Virus record (IMG/VR): IMGVR_UViG_3300042340_000084
Location: 1-30,825 of that record
Direction: 5' to 3' (one strand)
DNA from: a virus
DNA length: 30,825 bases
This document shows positions 13,782 through 21,679 of this stretch, one piece after another. Under the pieces are notes generated by a model, which saw nothing but the letters and a program-made list of their open reading frames with translations, did no database searches and had not been told where the DNA came from. How positions within the stretch are numbered: the stretch's first letter is position 1; each line of letters begins with the position of its first letter. Made by a program: the position numbers and the translations under genes.

Positions 13782-14398
13782 GCGAACCTCGGGATCGAGT
13801 AGAGGCGAGCGAGCGACTCGACACCGTGCGGAACCTCGGCGAGGTTGACCTCGCTCCCGGTCTCCTTCGCGATGTCGTACCAGTAGGCCACGGCCATGAG
13901 CACGGCCTGCCGAAGTGCCTGCGGGACATTCGCCGCCGCCGCGCCGTAGCCGGCCGTATAGCCGATCGTCACGCTTGAGATGCTCGCGTAGTACCGCGTG
14001 CTCGGCCACGCCGAGATCGTGCTCGGGTTGATGACGATCGAGCCTGGGAGCCTCTGGCCTTCGAGCGTGTACGCGCTTGCGCTCAAGGTCTGCGTCGAGC
14101 CATCCGTGTCCACATAGGTGATCGAGGACACCGCCGAGACCTTGCCGGCCGGGAGGATGATCTCATAGCCGCCGGGGAAGCGATCGAGCTTCAGAGTATA
14201 GGTGCGATTCACGAGCGGCCGATTCGCCAGTCCCTCGACATAGTTGCGAGCCGCCACGATGAGCGAGGTGATCAGCGTATCCTCGTCCGTGTGCGTGACG
14301 CGCATATGCGCCTTCGCCTCGGCAATCGTGACAGGCTCGACCGCCGGCGAGGTGGCCTCGACATTCGAGAGGTAGGTCGCACCGTCAATCGCCAGCAT
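13778..14398 (-). CDS. Head-tail connector protein (gp6-like)
   Basis: The 206-residue protein opens its domain with EPVTIAEAKAHMRVTHTDED and TLITSLIVAARNYVEGLANRPLVNRTYTLKLDRFP, the hallmark of the phage connector family that forms a ring below the portal. The middle is beta-rich, and the C-terminal helix QALRQAVLMAVAYWYDIAKE is also typical. The ATG at 14398 has a GGAGG site seven bases upstream and overlaps the small upstream gene by 14 bases. Confidence 0.88.
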   Translation of the reverse strand: MLAIDGATYLSNVEATSPAVEPVTIAEAKAHMRVTHTDEDTLITSLIVAARNYVEGLANRPLVNRTYTLKLDRFPGGYEIILPAGKVSAVSSITYVDTDGSTQTLSASAYTLEGQRLPGSIVINPSTISAWPSTRYYASISSVTIGYTAGYGAAAANVPQALRQAVLMAVAYWYDIAKETGSEVNLAEVPHGVESLARLYSIPRFA

Positions 14399-14588
14399 CG
14401 CTCGCCTCCTTCGTCGCCTTGCGGAGCCGCACGCGGCCTCGCTCGGGAGTCTCGATCTTCGGCTCGTCGCGCTCGACCAAGCCGGACGCAATGTATCGCA
14501 CAGCGTCGGAATCTGGAATCTCGCAGCGCATCCCTGCGGCGTACGCCGCCGCGCTCGTCGAGAAGGTCTTCAGAATGTGGACTCTCAT
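14385..14588 (-). CDS. Small head-region protein, 67 aa
   Basis: The protein reads MRVHILKTFSTSAAAYAAG, then EIPDSDAVRYIASGLVERDE, and ends in a basic tail. Very small proteins with this strand plus A-xx-I-xxG-L/AE pattern often lie between the capsid and connector genes. Its role is unknown. The ATG at 14588 has a strong GGAGGAG ribosome site, and it is the first gene after the capsid terminator. Confidence 0.75.
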   Translation of the reverse strand: MRVHILKTFSTSAAAYAAGMRCEIPDSDAVRYIASGLVERDEPKIETPERGRVRLRKATKEASDAGD

Positions 14589-14605
14589 GTCTCCTCCAAA
14601 GGAAA

Positions 14606-14631
14606 GAGGGCGAGCCTTGCGGCCCGCCCTC
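14606..14631 (-). terminator. Hairpin terminator after the capsid gene
   Basis: Arms GAGGGCG (14606-14612) and CGCCCTC (14625-14631) pair fully. After one mismatch, GCC/GGC continues the stem, with a TTGC loop. On the minus strand the stem is followed by CTTTCCTTT. The site lies between the capsid stop (14654) and the next ribosome site, a common place to lower transcription after the highly expressed capsid gene. The T-tract is broken, so it may only attenuate. Confidence 0.65.
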
Positions 14632-14653
14632 ATTTCATCCGACCATCCACCTA

Positions 14654-15922
14654 TCAGGTGTTGTCATCCTTCAGAGCGCGGAACGCATCGGAGCGAACGA
14701 CCTTCGCGTCGAGGCGCATCTCGCCGAGGTAGCCGATCTGGCCGTTGCCGGCGTACAGTTCGTTCAGCACCTGCACGCTCATGCCCGTGCGCTGCGCGAC
14801 CACCATGTGCTGGAAGTCGCCGATCACCGCGTGGATCTGGTCGTTGACATTGCCGAGCGTGGGTGCCCACGGCGTGACATAGACCGGGATTCCGAGCAGA
14901 CGGTCGGGCGTGCCGGCCTGGAAGGAAGGCTCCCAGAGGTAGGCCACCGAGGCAGCACCAGAGGTCGTGGTCGTGATCTTCTCTGTCAACTTGCGGACGG
15001 CCGTCAGGAACGACTGGCTCGTGACGATCGCGCACGACGGGCTCTTCAGATACTTCATCGGCAGGCTGTAGACCCAGTCGATGAGTTCGTCGGCGGTGAG
15101 CGTGCCGTCGGTCGCGAGCGTGGTAGCGGTGCCGAGCGTGGCGCTCTTCAGACCTTGCGGCTTGTTGGTGCCGTTCCCGTGCCACAACTGGTACTCGATC
15201 GACTGGCCGAAGAGGCGACCCATGCGCTGCGCGACCATGCTCTCGACGCTGAAGTCAGCACCGCGAGCAGGAGCGTCCTGCACGAGTTCGCGCGAGACCT
15301 TGACCACGCGGCGCAGCGAGTTGCCCGTGAAGGTCGTGTTGGTGAAGTTCGGCGTGTACTCATCGACCGAACCCGCTTCGCCGGCCCAACCTTCGGTGTC
15401 CAGTTCGCTCGAGGCGAAGTCGCCCTCGAGCGTGAAGTTGGTCGTGAAGTTGCCGACATCGATCTTGCGGCAGAGGTTGTAGATCGCGGTCTCGAGTTCC
15501 ACGCTCTTCTGCAACTGCGCGTAGAAGCCGGCCGACGGGAGGTACTGGCCGTCGCCCGAGCCTGCGGCGATCGCGCGAGTGTCGAAGTCGCGGCGGTGGC
15601 CGTTCTTCAGGTAATCGGCGAACCGAGCCTCGTACTGCTCGCCGATCTGCGGAGCGAACGAGCGAGTCTCGACGCGGGCCGGAGCCTCACGCTCGACCAC
15701 GACCACGCCGTGCGAGCTCTTGGCGGCGCGCGAGTTCAGGTCGGCGATCATGTCGCGACGCTTGGCGAGAGCGTCGTACTGCTTGCTCTTCTCCTCGTAC
15801 TTGGCCGACATCTTGGCCGCGTCCTCTTCGGTCGCGCCCTCCATGCCTGCCACCATCTCCTGCATCTCCGCGTAGAGGGCACCCATCTTCTCGACGAGTG
15901 CCTTGTAGGTATCACCTTCCAT
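14654..15922 (-). CDS. Major capsid protein, HK97 fold, full-length form (MCP2)
   Basis: The 422-residue protein has an N-terminal coiled-coil delta/scaffold domain (about 1-75: MGALYAEMQEMVAGMEG, KYEEKSKQYDALAKRRDMIAD), a linker where the prohead protease would cut, and the HK97-fold body from about residue 88 (QIGEQYEARFADYLKNG). Body features include SVELETAIYNLCRKIDVG, SRELVQDAPARGADFSVESM, GNGTNKPQGL and the late VQVLNELYAGNGQIGYLGEMRLDAKV. A strong AAAGGAGG ribosome site precedes the ATG, fitting high expression. A second HK97-fold protein lies immediately upstream. Confidence 0.92.
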   Translation of the reverse strand: MEGDTYKALVEKMGALYAEMQEMVAGMEGATEEDAAKMSAKYEEKSKQYDALAKRRDMIADLNSRAAKSSHGVVVVEREAPARVETRSFAPQIGEQYEARFADYLKNGHRRDFDTRAIAAGSGDGQYLPSAGFYAQLQKSVELETAIYNLCRKIDVGNFTTNFTLEGDFASSELDTEGWAGEAGSVDEYTPNFTNTTFTGNSLRRVVKVSRELVQDAPARGADFSVESMVAQRMGRLFGQSIEYQLWHGNGTNKPQGLKSATLGTATTLATDGTLTADELIDWVYSLPMKYLKSPSCAIVTSQSFLTAVRKLTEKITTTTSGAASVAYLWEPSFQAGTPDRLLGIPVYVTPWAPTLGNVNDQIHAVIGDFQHMVVAQRTGMSVQVLNELYAGNGQIGYLGEMRLDAKVVRSDAFRALKDDNT

Positions 15923-15948
15923 GTGTTGCCTCCTTTAGGCGTTGGTGA

Positions 15949-16998
15949 TTAGTTGCTCACGACCTGGATCAGCGACCGAGGGTCGATGATGTTTCCGCCC
16001 ACGCGGACGGAGGCTCGTAGCACGACTTGTCCGGTGGCCGCAGCCACCTCGTTCAGACGCTCGACCTGCACACCGTCGCGGTGCATGGCGAGCACATATG
16101 AGTCGAAGTTCACGAGGAAGCAGAGGACGTCGCCTGCGGTGCTGTGCGTGAAGTGCGGCGTGTAGATCGCATGGCGACCGAGGATCTTGGCGAATGCCTC
16201 GGGCGTGCTCTCGTCGGGAGCGTGCACCGCTGCGCTGTTCGCGCTCTGGTGCAGGAAGTCTGCGATCGACTCGTCACCCATCACCCAGACAGCCGATGGG
16301 AAACTCGACGCTCGAATCTTCTCGACACAACGAGCGAGCGACGAGTAGTTGATGTGATCGACCGCGCTCGATCCGCCATCGATGACGATCTGTGAAGTGT
16401 TCTGCGCGTAGTAGTAGATGCCTTGGCACTCGCGACGATTAGCGACTGTCGAAGTAGCAGGGCGACCGACGATGATCTGCCTCTCGATCTCGCTCGTGAG
16501 CTTCTTCGAGAGAAGGTCGGCGAGCATCGCTTCGACCGATGCGCTTCCCATCGATTCCTCGATGAGTTCCTTCGAGACCGTGACATTCACGCCGACCTCG
16601 TGCAGCGTGATCTTCGCGTTCTCGTAGTTGTAGGAGTAGCCGGCCGGAGCAGTACCAGAGACCGTGAAGCGAGGCAGAGCGAACGCCGCGCTAGCAAGAT
16701 CAGCGCGCGTGCCTTCCTCCTTGTAGGTGATCCGGTTCGTGGTCTCGTTCGATTCGGTGTATCCAGTCACCGACAGCGTCGGCCCGTTCACCGTCACCTT
16801 GCGGCATCGCTTGATGATGTAGTTGGTGTCGAAGCCATCGCCGATGATCTCGCTCCAGTTGTCCGGAGCGATGTTCGAGGCCGAGTCAGTCACGCCGCGC
16901 TTCTCCGCGAGGATCTGCGCGTCCTCGCTGCTGATGCCGTGAGCACCTCGCAGGAGGTAGCGGTAGAAGGCTTGCCGATGGGCCGACTTGAAGTCCAT
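15949..16998 (-). CDS. Second HK97-fold capsid protein (MCP1), lacks a delta domain
   Basis: The 349-residue protein starts at the capsid body: FKSAHRQAFYRYLLRGAHG (3-21) with an ISSEDAQILAEKRG segment, both usual just after the HK97 delta domain. It continues with HEVGVNVTVSKELIEESMGS, a SVEAMLADLLSKKLTSEIER helix and a C-terminal VERLNEVAAATGQVVLRASVRVGG, matching the order in MCP2. No scaffold-like coiled coil precedes it. The ATG at 16998 is preferred (GAGGAT seven bases upstream); a TTG at 17034 would add twelve residues. It lies between protease and MCP2 and may form vertices or co-assemble with MCP2. Confidence 0.85.
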   Translation of the reverse strand: MDFKSAHRQAFYRYLLRGAHGISSEDAQILAEKRGVTDSASNIAPDNWSEIIGDGFDTNYIIKRCRKVTVNGPTLSVTGYTESNETTNRITYKEEGTRADLASAAFALPRFTVSGTAPAGYSYNYENAKITLHEVGVNVTVSKELIEESMGSASVEAMLADLLSKKLTSEIERQIIVGRPATSTVANRRECQGIYYYAQNTSQIVIDGGSSAVDHINYSSLARCVEKIRASSFPSAVWVMGDESIADFLHQSANSAAVHAPDESTPEAFAKILGRHAIYTPHFTHSTAGDVLCFLVNFDSYVLAMHRDGVQVERLNEVAAATGQVVLRASVRVGGNIIDPRSLIQVVSN

Positions 16999-17030
16999 GT
17001 CCTTATCCTCGCATCTTTGAGTGTCGAAGG

Positions 17031-17918
17031 TCAACGCTTGGGGCCAAGCCAGATACGCCGACGAACCATCGCCGGCACGGGCGCGCTCGCCGTCCAGAGG
17101 TCGAACGAGCGGCGATCGACCACGAGGTCGGTAGCCGGGTTCGCCGGGAAGGTCACGGCCGAGACCTCGTGGAGTTCGAGATCCTCGATCATCCGGTGCA
17201 CCTTGCCGTCCCGCTCCTCGAAGCGATCCGAGCGCACGATGAAGCCGAAGGACATCGCCGAGACCACGCCCGAGCGCACCGCGACGCGAGCGTCCCGGCC
17301 GACCTGGGTGTCGATCGGCTCCATCTCGACCACGAGGCCGTGCTCATCCTCGGCGAGCCGGAGGCTCCCGGCCGTCGTGCGAGCGATCGGCATCGATGCG
17401 TCGTGGTTCCAGAGGGCGACCACATCCGGCTTCTCCCGGAGCGTCCGCTCGAACGCGCCGCGCACGATGATCTCGTGGGCGTATCCGATCGGATACGGGG
17501 TCTCGGTCACGCTCGCGTAGCCGCGGAGGATCTCCCGGCCATCGTCTGCACGCACTTCCATCGCCTGCCCGTAGCGTCGCTCCATGATGTCGCCTCCTGC
17601 GCGGTCTACGCGCTCCAGAATGTTTCGAGCAAAGGCCCATCCGGGATCTCCGCCCCAGAGTGCCCACGCGATCCGGCCGGCCGATGGGAAGCCCTCTTCA
17701 CCCGGCCCCCACCCTTGGCCCTGCTTGTCCACCTCGTGTCGCGCGAAGTACGAGGCCATGCGCTGCACCGTGTCGATCGAGAGCGCGCGACCGTTCGCGA
17801 TGTCACGCGCTCGGGCGACCCCGACCTCCGTCCCGCCCCGCCCGTGCTCGCGCCGCCACGCGAGGCCACGGTCGGCCTCCTCGCGCATCGAGGCGTTAGG
17901 CTCGAAGGAGTCAGCCAC
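17031..17918 (-). CDS. Prohead protease with N-terminal extra domain
   Basis: The 295-residue protein has two parts. Residues 1-105 are a phage domain of unknown function with the motif VGVARARDIANGRALSIDTV and KQGQGWGPGEEGFPSAGRIA. Residues 112-295 are an HK97-type serine protease that matures the capsid: RGYASVTETPYPIG, candidate catalytic His172 in ALWNHDASMP and Ser223 in SAMSFGFIV, then LHEVSAVTFPANP. A ribosome site (AGGAGG) lies eight bases before the in-frame ATG at 17585, so a separate 184-residue protease, the usual family length, could also be made. The start at 17918 overlaps the portal gene by eight bases. Confidence 0.88.
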   Translation of the reverse strand: MADSFEPNASMREEADRGLAWRREHGRGGTEVGVARARDIANGRALSIDTVQRMASYFARHEVDKQGQGWGPGEEGFPSAGRIAWALWGGDPGWAFARNILERVDRAGGDIMERRYGQAMEVRADDGREILRGYASVTETPYPIGYAHEIIVRGAFERTLREKPDVVALWNHDASMPIARTTAGSLRLAEDEHGLVVEMEPIDTQVGRDARVAVRSGVVSAMSFGFIVRSDRFEERDGKVHRMIEDLELHEVSAVTFPANPATDLVVDRRSFDLWTASAPVPAMVRRRIWLGPKR

Positions 17919-19389
17919 CCTCGGCCTCCGTGCACATCGAGATCGCGATCGCGACCGCCTGATCCTGATCGTATCCCTCGTCGAGGAGCCGACCGATCTT
18001 GCCGCTCACGCACTCCTGAACCTCGGGCGAAAGGTCGGCAAGCCGCTTTGACTTGCGCTTCGCGTAGCGGCCCCTCGAGTCCCGAGCGGTCGGAGCCGTA
18101 GCCGGCACGGGAGCCGGGGCCGTGAGCGGCGACTGGTCGCCCGACTTGCCGGCGTTCGGATCGACGATCGCCAGGTTCACGGGCGCGCGAGCCGCATCGC
18201 CGCCGTCGATCGGCGCGTAGTTCTCACGCTCGCGCACCTCATTGATAGTTAGGAAGCCATTGTTGAGCGCGGTCGAGTACGCCGCGAATCGCGACGCTAG
18301 GTCGCCTCGGAGGAGCGCGTCGAACGAGATGTGCGTCTCGATCGGCTCGCCTTCGCGCACGAGCTTGCGCGCGCACTCCTCCTCAAAACGCGAGGCCCAG
18401 TTCGCAAGGCAATGCTTCACGAACTCGGCATCGGCCTGCTCGGCACTCGCGTACGAGGTCTTCGTCGCGTCGCCGACCATGTGCACCGGGACGTTGAACG
18501 CGGCCGCGATCTGCGATCGACAGAACGAGCGCAACTCGACGAGTTTCGCTTCCTCGGGATCGACCGAGACCTTCTCCCACGAGTAGCCGCTTTCCAGGAT
18601 CGCCACGCGGCCGGCGTTCTCCGCCCCGCCCGTGATCGACTGCCACGACTGGCGGAGCCGCTTGAGTGCTTCCTCGGTGAGCGTGCCCGTCACCTTGATG
18701 AGGCCCGCCGGCCGTGCGCCGTTTCGGAAGAACGAGGCGACGAACTTCTCCGCCTCGAGTTCCACGCCGATGATGTTCCGCACGAGGTAGATCGGAGTCT
18801 CGCCGAGGAGACCGTCGAGGCTCGGCGCGCGGAGGTGGAAGATGTCGTACGCCTGCCACACCTGATCGGTGCTCTTCGCGATGCCCCACCGAGACGATGT
18901 GTACGAGTAGACGGGCATCCCGTCCGGGCCGCGCGAGACCTCGACCGAGTCCGCGCGCAACTTGTGCAGGCCGACCACGCGGCCGACAGCATCGCGCTCG
19001 ATCACGGCATAGGCGTTCCCGTAAAGGAGGCAGTCGAGGAGCATCGACTCGCGCCAGACCATCGCACCCATGTACGGGTTCGGCTCGATGTTCAGGAGCC
19101 GATAGAGCGGATGCTCGCGAGCGGGAACCGGGATCCCTCCCTCCCGGCGCATGACTCGCCACTCCATCCGCGCCACGCTCTGGGAGATGAGCCGCGTGCA
19201 GGCGTAGACCGTCGGAGCCTCCCTCGCGGCCTCCGGCGTGATCGAGCGGCCCGTGTCGGCGTAGGTCGAGATGTACGCCTGCGCCCCGCCCGGAGGCTGT
19301 CCGATCGGCGAGCGGTCGATCACCGCGCGCTCTTCGAGCGTCGGCTCGGGAGTCGGGGCGGGTCGGCGGAACCAGTCGATCAGAGCCAT
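17911..19389 (-). CDS. Portal protein, HK97 family
   Basis: The 492-residue protein forms the dodecameric DNA channel at one capsid vertex. Family signs include SITPEAAREAPTVYACTRLI near residue 50, LLDCLLYGNAYAVIERD, GLLGETPIYLVRNIIGVELE, FFRNGARPAGLI, LVELRSFCRSQIAAAFNVP and FLTINEVRERENYAPIDGGD. The C-terminal part is Pro/Ala-rich and then carries the helical segment LSPEVQECVSGKIGRLLDEG. The ATG at 19389 has a GAGAGG site and overlaps the large terminase stop by ten bases. Confidence 0.94.
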   Translation of the reverse strand: MALIDWFRRPAPTPEPTLEERAVIDRSPIGQPPGGAQAYISTYADTGRSITPEAAREAPTVYACTRLISQSVARMEWRVMRREGGIPVPAREHPLYRLLNIEPNPYMGAMVWRESMLLDCLLYGNAYAVIERDAVGRVVGLHKLRADSVEVSRGPDGMPVYSYTSSRWGIAKSTDQVWQAYDIFHLRAPSLDGLLGETPIYLVRNIIGVELEAEKFVASFFRNGARPAGLIKVTGTLTEEALKRLRQSWQSITGGAENAGRVAILESGYSWEKVSVDPEEAKLVELRSFCRSQIAAAFNVPVHMVGDATKTSYASAEQADAEFVKHCLANWASRFEEECARKLVREGEPIETHISFDALLRGDLASRFAAYSTALNNGFLTINEVRERENYAPIDGGDAARAPVNLAIVDPNAGKSGDQSPLTAPAPVPATAPTARDSRGRYAKRKSKRLADLSPEVQECVSGKIGRLLDEGYDQDQAVAIAISMCTEAEGG

Positions 19390-21044
19390 AGGATTCCTCT
19401 CTCGGCGTACGGTGTCGCTTGTGATACCGTCGGCGCGGCATCGAGTGCTACCGCGAGTGCCACGATTCCCGCGACCACGGGGTCGATCTTCTCCGTCGAG
19501 CGTCGCTTGCTCGGTCGCGGGTTCGAGTTCGCGTCGAGTTCCACGACGCAGTTGGACATTGCCCAAGTGAGAACCGGGTTGCCGTCGTGCCGGAGCCGAT
19601 GGTTCGTCACCATCGCCTCCCATCGCTTCGTCGGCTCGGCCATGTAGTAGTACGACTGGGGCACGCGCTTGAGCCGCAGGCCGTCGGCCTCGAGTTGCTG
19701 CGCGAGGCCGCTCGCGTTGTACGGGTCGTACCCGACCGCCTGCACCTTGTGCTCGCCGACGATCCGCAGGATCTCCCGCCGCACGAACTCGTAGTCGGTC
19801 GCGTCGCCCGGTGTAAGCCTCATATGCCCCTGCCGGCTCCAGTCGAGGTAGGGCACCTTGTCCCGCTTCTGCCGACGCTGCGCGCCTTCCTCGGGCGCGA
19901 AGGCCCACGAGCGCACCCACGCCTCGTCCTTGTCGAGCCATACGGCCGTGAGCGCGGTGAGGTCGCTCGTCTCGCCCAAGTCGATCCCGAGGTAGCACGG
20001 GAGGCCGGCGAGCCGGGACTCGTCGAATTCCAGTCGGCACTTGTCCCAATCCGCCATGCGGAGCCATCGGTTCGAGGCGGAGACGTGCTGGCAGAGGTAG
20101 TAGGTTCGGAACGGGGTCTCCATCGAGGGTTGCTCCTGCGCCTCCTTGCACTTCTCGGCGTAGTACCCCTCGTGCACCGTGTGCCCGAGACTCGGCGCGC
20201 ACTTGCGCCAGGTCTCTGGACTCGTCCAATCGTCTCCATCGCTCGCCGAGTAGACCACGGGCAAGAAGTACGGGTTGTCGATCACGCGGTCGCGCACCTT
20301 GCACGCATAGTCGTACATCTCGAACTCAAGACTCTCGCGGAGCGTGCCGGCGGTCGTGATCGTCACGAGCATCGGTTGCCGACGCGCGCCGACGCTCGTC
20401 TCGATCGCCTCCCACAGCTCGCGCCGATTCTCCATCGCGTGCACCTCGTCCGCGATGCACGCGCTCGTATTCAGGCCGTGCGCGCTCGGAGCCTCGCTCG
20501 ACATCACCTTGTAAACGCCGGCCGTGCTCGGCACGATCACTCGGTGCTGATAGACCTCGGTGCGGCTCTCGAGCATCGGCTCGGCGCGCACCATGCGCTT
20601 CGCCGCCTCGAGGCATCGGCCCGCCTGCGCGCGGTCGGCCGCGATCGAGATCACCTCGGGCGTAGGCTCATCGTCGGCGAGAAGGTGATACAGCGCGAGG
20701 GCCGCTCCGAGTTCGGTCTTGCCACACTTGCGCGGGACAAGGATGTGCACGCGACGATACCGCCTCGTGCCGTCCGGGCGGATCCATCCGTAAGCGTTGG
20801 CGATGAGTGCCTTCTGCCACGGGAGCAGCGTGAACGGTAGGCCGGCCCAAGTGCTCGTGGTGAGTTTGCACGCGGTCTCGATGAACCGGATCACATGGAG
20901 CGCGGCCTGCTCGTCGAATGTGCAGTTGCCTGCGGTCGCGATCGCGTCATAGCCGGGGATCGTGTTCCACTTCGCGGCCGGGTGCTCGGCCGACTTCTTC
21001 GGCTTACGCGCGACGCTTGGTAAAGATGTCTTCTTGCGGGGCAT
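19380..21044 (-). CDS. Terminase large subunit
   Basis: The 554-residue packaging motor has an N-terminal ATPase: Walker A PRKCGKTE (104-111) and Walker B ACIADE (195-200), with a coupling TITTAGT segment near 228-234. The C-terminal RNase H-like nuclease shows YLGIDLGETSDLTALTAVW (351-369) with metal-binding Asp355 and Asp361, and a final EKIDPVVAGIVALAVAL segment. It is the YmfN/HK97-like type that pairs with P27 small subunits. The ATG at 21044 follows an AAGGAGC site and overlaps terS by 41 bases. Confidence 0.95.
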   Translation of the reverse strand: MPRKKTSLPSVARKPKKSAEHPAAKWNTIPGYDAIATAGNCTFDEQAALHVIRFIETACKLTTSTWAGLPFTLLPWQKALIANAYGWIRPDGTRRYRRVHILVPRKCGKTELGAALALYHLLADDEPTPEVISIAADRAQAGRCLEAAKRMVRAEPMLESRTEVYQHRVIVPSTAGVYKVMSSEAPSAHGLNTSACIADEVHAMENRRELWEAIETSVGARRQPMLVTITTAGTLRESLEFEMYDYACKVRDRVIDNPYFLPVVYSASDGDDWTSPETWRKCAPSLGHTVHEGYYAEKCKEAQEQPSMETPFRTYYLCQHVSASNRWLRMADWDKCRLEFDESRLAGLPCYLGIDLGETSDLTALTAVWLDKDEAWVRSWAFAPEEGAQRRQKRDKVPYLDWSRQGHMRLTPGDATDYEFVRREILRIVGEHKVQAVGYDPYNASGLAQQLEADGLRLKRVPQSYYYMAEPTKRWEAMVTNHRLRHDGNPVLTWAMSNCVVELDANSNPRPSKRRSTEKIDPVVAGIVALAVALDAAPTVSQATPYAERGILWL

Positions 21045-21486
21045 CCTTCGCTTGCTCCTTCGCCGCGCCGATTCGGGCACGACCGACTGGGGTGAGTCCG
21101 AACTCGCTCATCATGCGCCGGAGTCGATCACCATGCTCGGCGAGCACCGCACTCCACGGGTTTCGCTTCACGGTCACGCGGTCGCCTCCCTCGACTCGGA
21201 TCACCTCGCCCTCCTCGGCGAGTCGCTTGCGAGCCTCCAGGTAGCGCGACCATGTGTCGCACATCAGAGCGAGCGCGTCGCGGTCTCCGCTCGAGATGAT
21301 CTTCATCGCGGCCACGCGCGGAAGCCAGTCGGCCCACGCAGCACGACCGACCTCATCGAGCCAGTCGGGGCATTCGGGTAGCACCTCGTCGGCCGGCGGC
21401 TCGGACTTGGCTCGACCGGACGCGCGCCAGTTGCCGGACAACTTCAAAGCCGCCGAAGGTTTAGGGGCAGGGCCGCGTAGTCCCAT
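21004..21486 (-). CDS. Terminase small subunit, P27 family
   Basis: The 160-residue protein starts with the P27 signature MGLRGPAPKPSAALKLSGN, then ECPDWLDEVGRAAWADWLPRV and SGDRDALALMCDTWSRYLEA, and ends with a NPWSAVLAEHGDRLRRMMSEF helix followed by FGLTPVGRARI. It recognises phage DNA at the packaging site and recruits the large subunit. The ATG at 21486 is preferred over the adjacent GTG; GGGAGG lies eight bases upstream. The 193-base gap before it holds the phased repeats, the likely recognition site. Confidence 0.93.
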   Translation of the reverse strand: MGLRGPAPKPSAALKLSGNWRASGRAKSEPPADEVLPECPDWLDEVGRAAWADWLPRVAAMKIISSGDRDALALMCDTWSRYLEARKRLAEEGEVIRVEGGDRVTVKRNPWSAVLAEHGDRLRRMMSEFGLTPVGRARIGAAKEQAKDAPQEDIFTKRRA

Positions 21487-21679
21487 CACAAGCCTCCCTT
21501 TGGGCCGAAAAATGGGGGACGCGCGTACGAGCCTGTGGGGGGGGATATCACGCCGTCCCCTTTCAAACTTTTATGACCCCTACCCCATCTTACGGCATCT
21601 TGCCGCGATCTTGCGCGATCTTGCGGCCATCTCCGCGATCTTGCACGCATTCTCGGGCCAGAATCGGGCCTCGCGTGGC
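21487..21679. other. Non-coding gap before terS: candidate cos/packaging region
   Basis: This is one of only three sizeable non-coding gaps. It contains a G8 run (21537-21544), an AT-richer patch (21560-21575), and a block of ten-base repeats (21587-21655). Lambda and HK97-like phages place cos directly upstream of terS, and the preceding gene here is an HNH nuclease, as in cos-type relatives. I see no start codon with a ribosome site apart from that of terS. The exact cut site cannot be read from sequence alone. Confidence 0.5.
21587..21655. repeat. Helically phased ATCTTGC iterons
   Basis: On the plus strand ATCTTAC/ATCTTGC units start at 21587, 21597, 21608, 21618 and 21638, with degenerate units at 21629 (ATCTCCG) and 21649 (ATTCTCG). 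Successive spacings are 10, 11, 10, 11, 9 and 11 bases, close to one DNA turn. On the minus strand the core reads GCAAGATCGC. Such phasing puts all copies on one face of the helix, fitting cooperative binding by a small-terminase ring. Confidence 0.8.

Noticed and set aside
14291-15952. Plus-strand open frame of 553 codons opposite the capsid and connector genes
   Set aside because: It is antisense to strongly recognised capsid and connector genes. Long opposite frames are expected in GC-rich DNA, and the product shows no domain and low-complexity Arg/Val/Leu composition.
17911-20304. 797-residue frame extending the portal protein
   Set aside because: The extra 305 N-terminal residues are antisense-like shadow of the large terminase read in another frame. 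The portal starts at 19389 with a ribosome site.
21537-21544. G8 run as the exact cos cut site
   Set aside because: A homopolymer alone does not define cohesive ends. It is noted only as part of the candidate packaging region.
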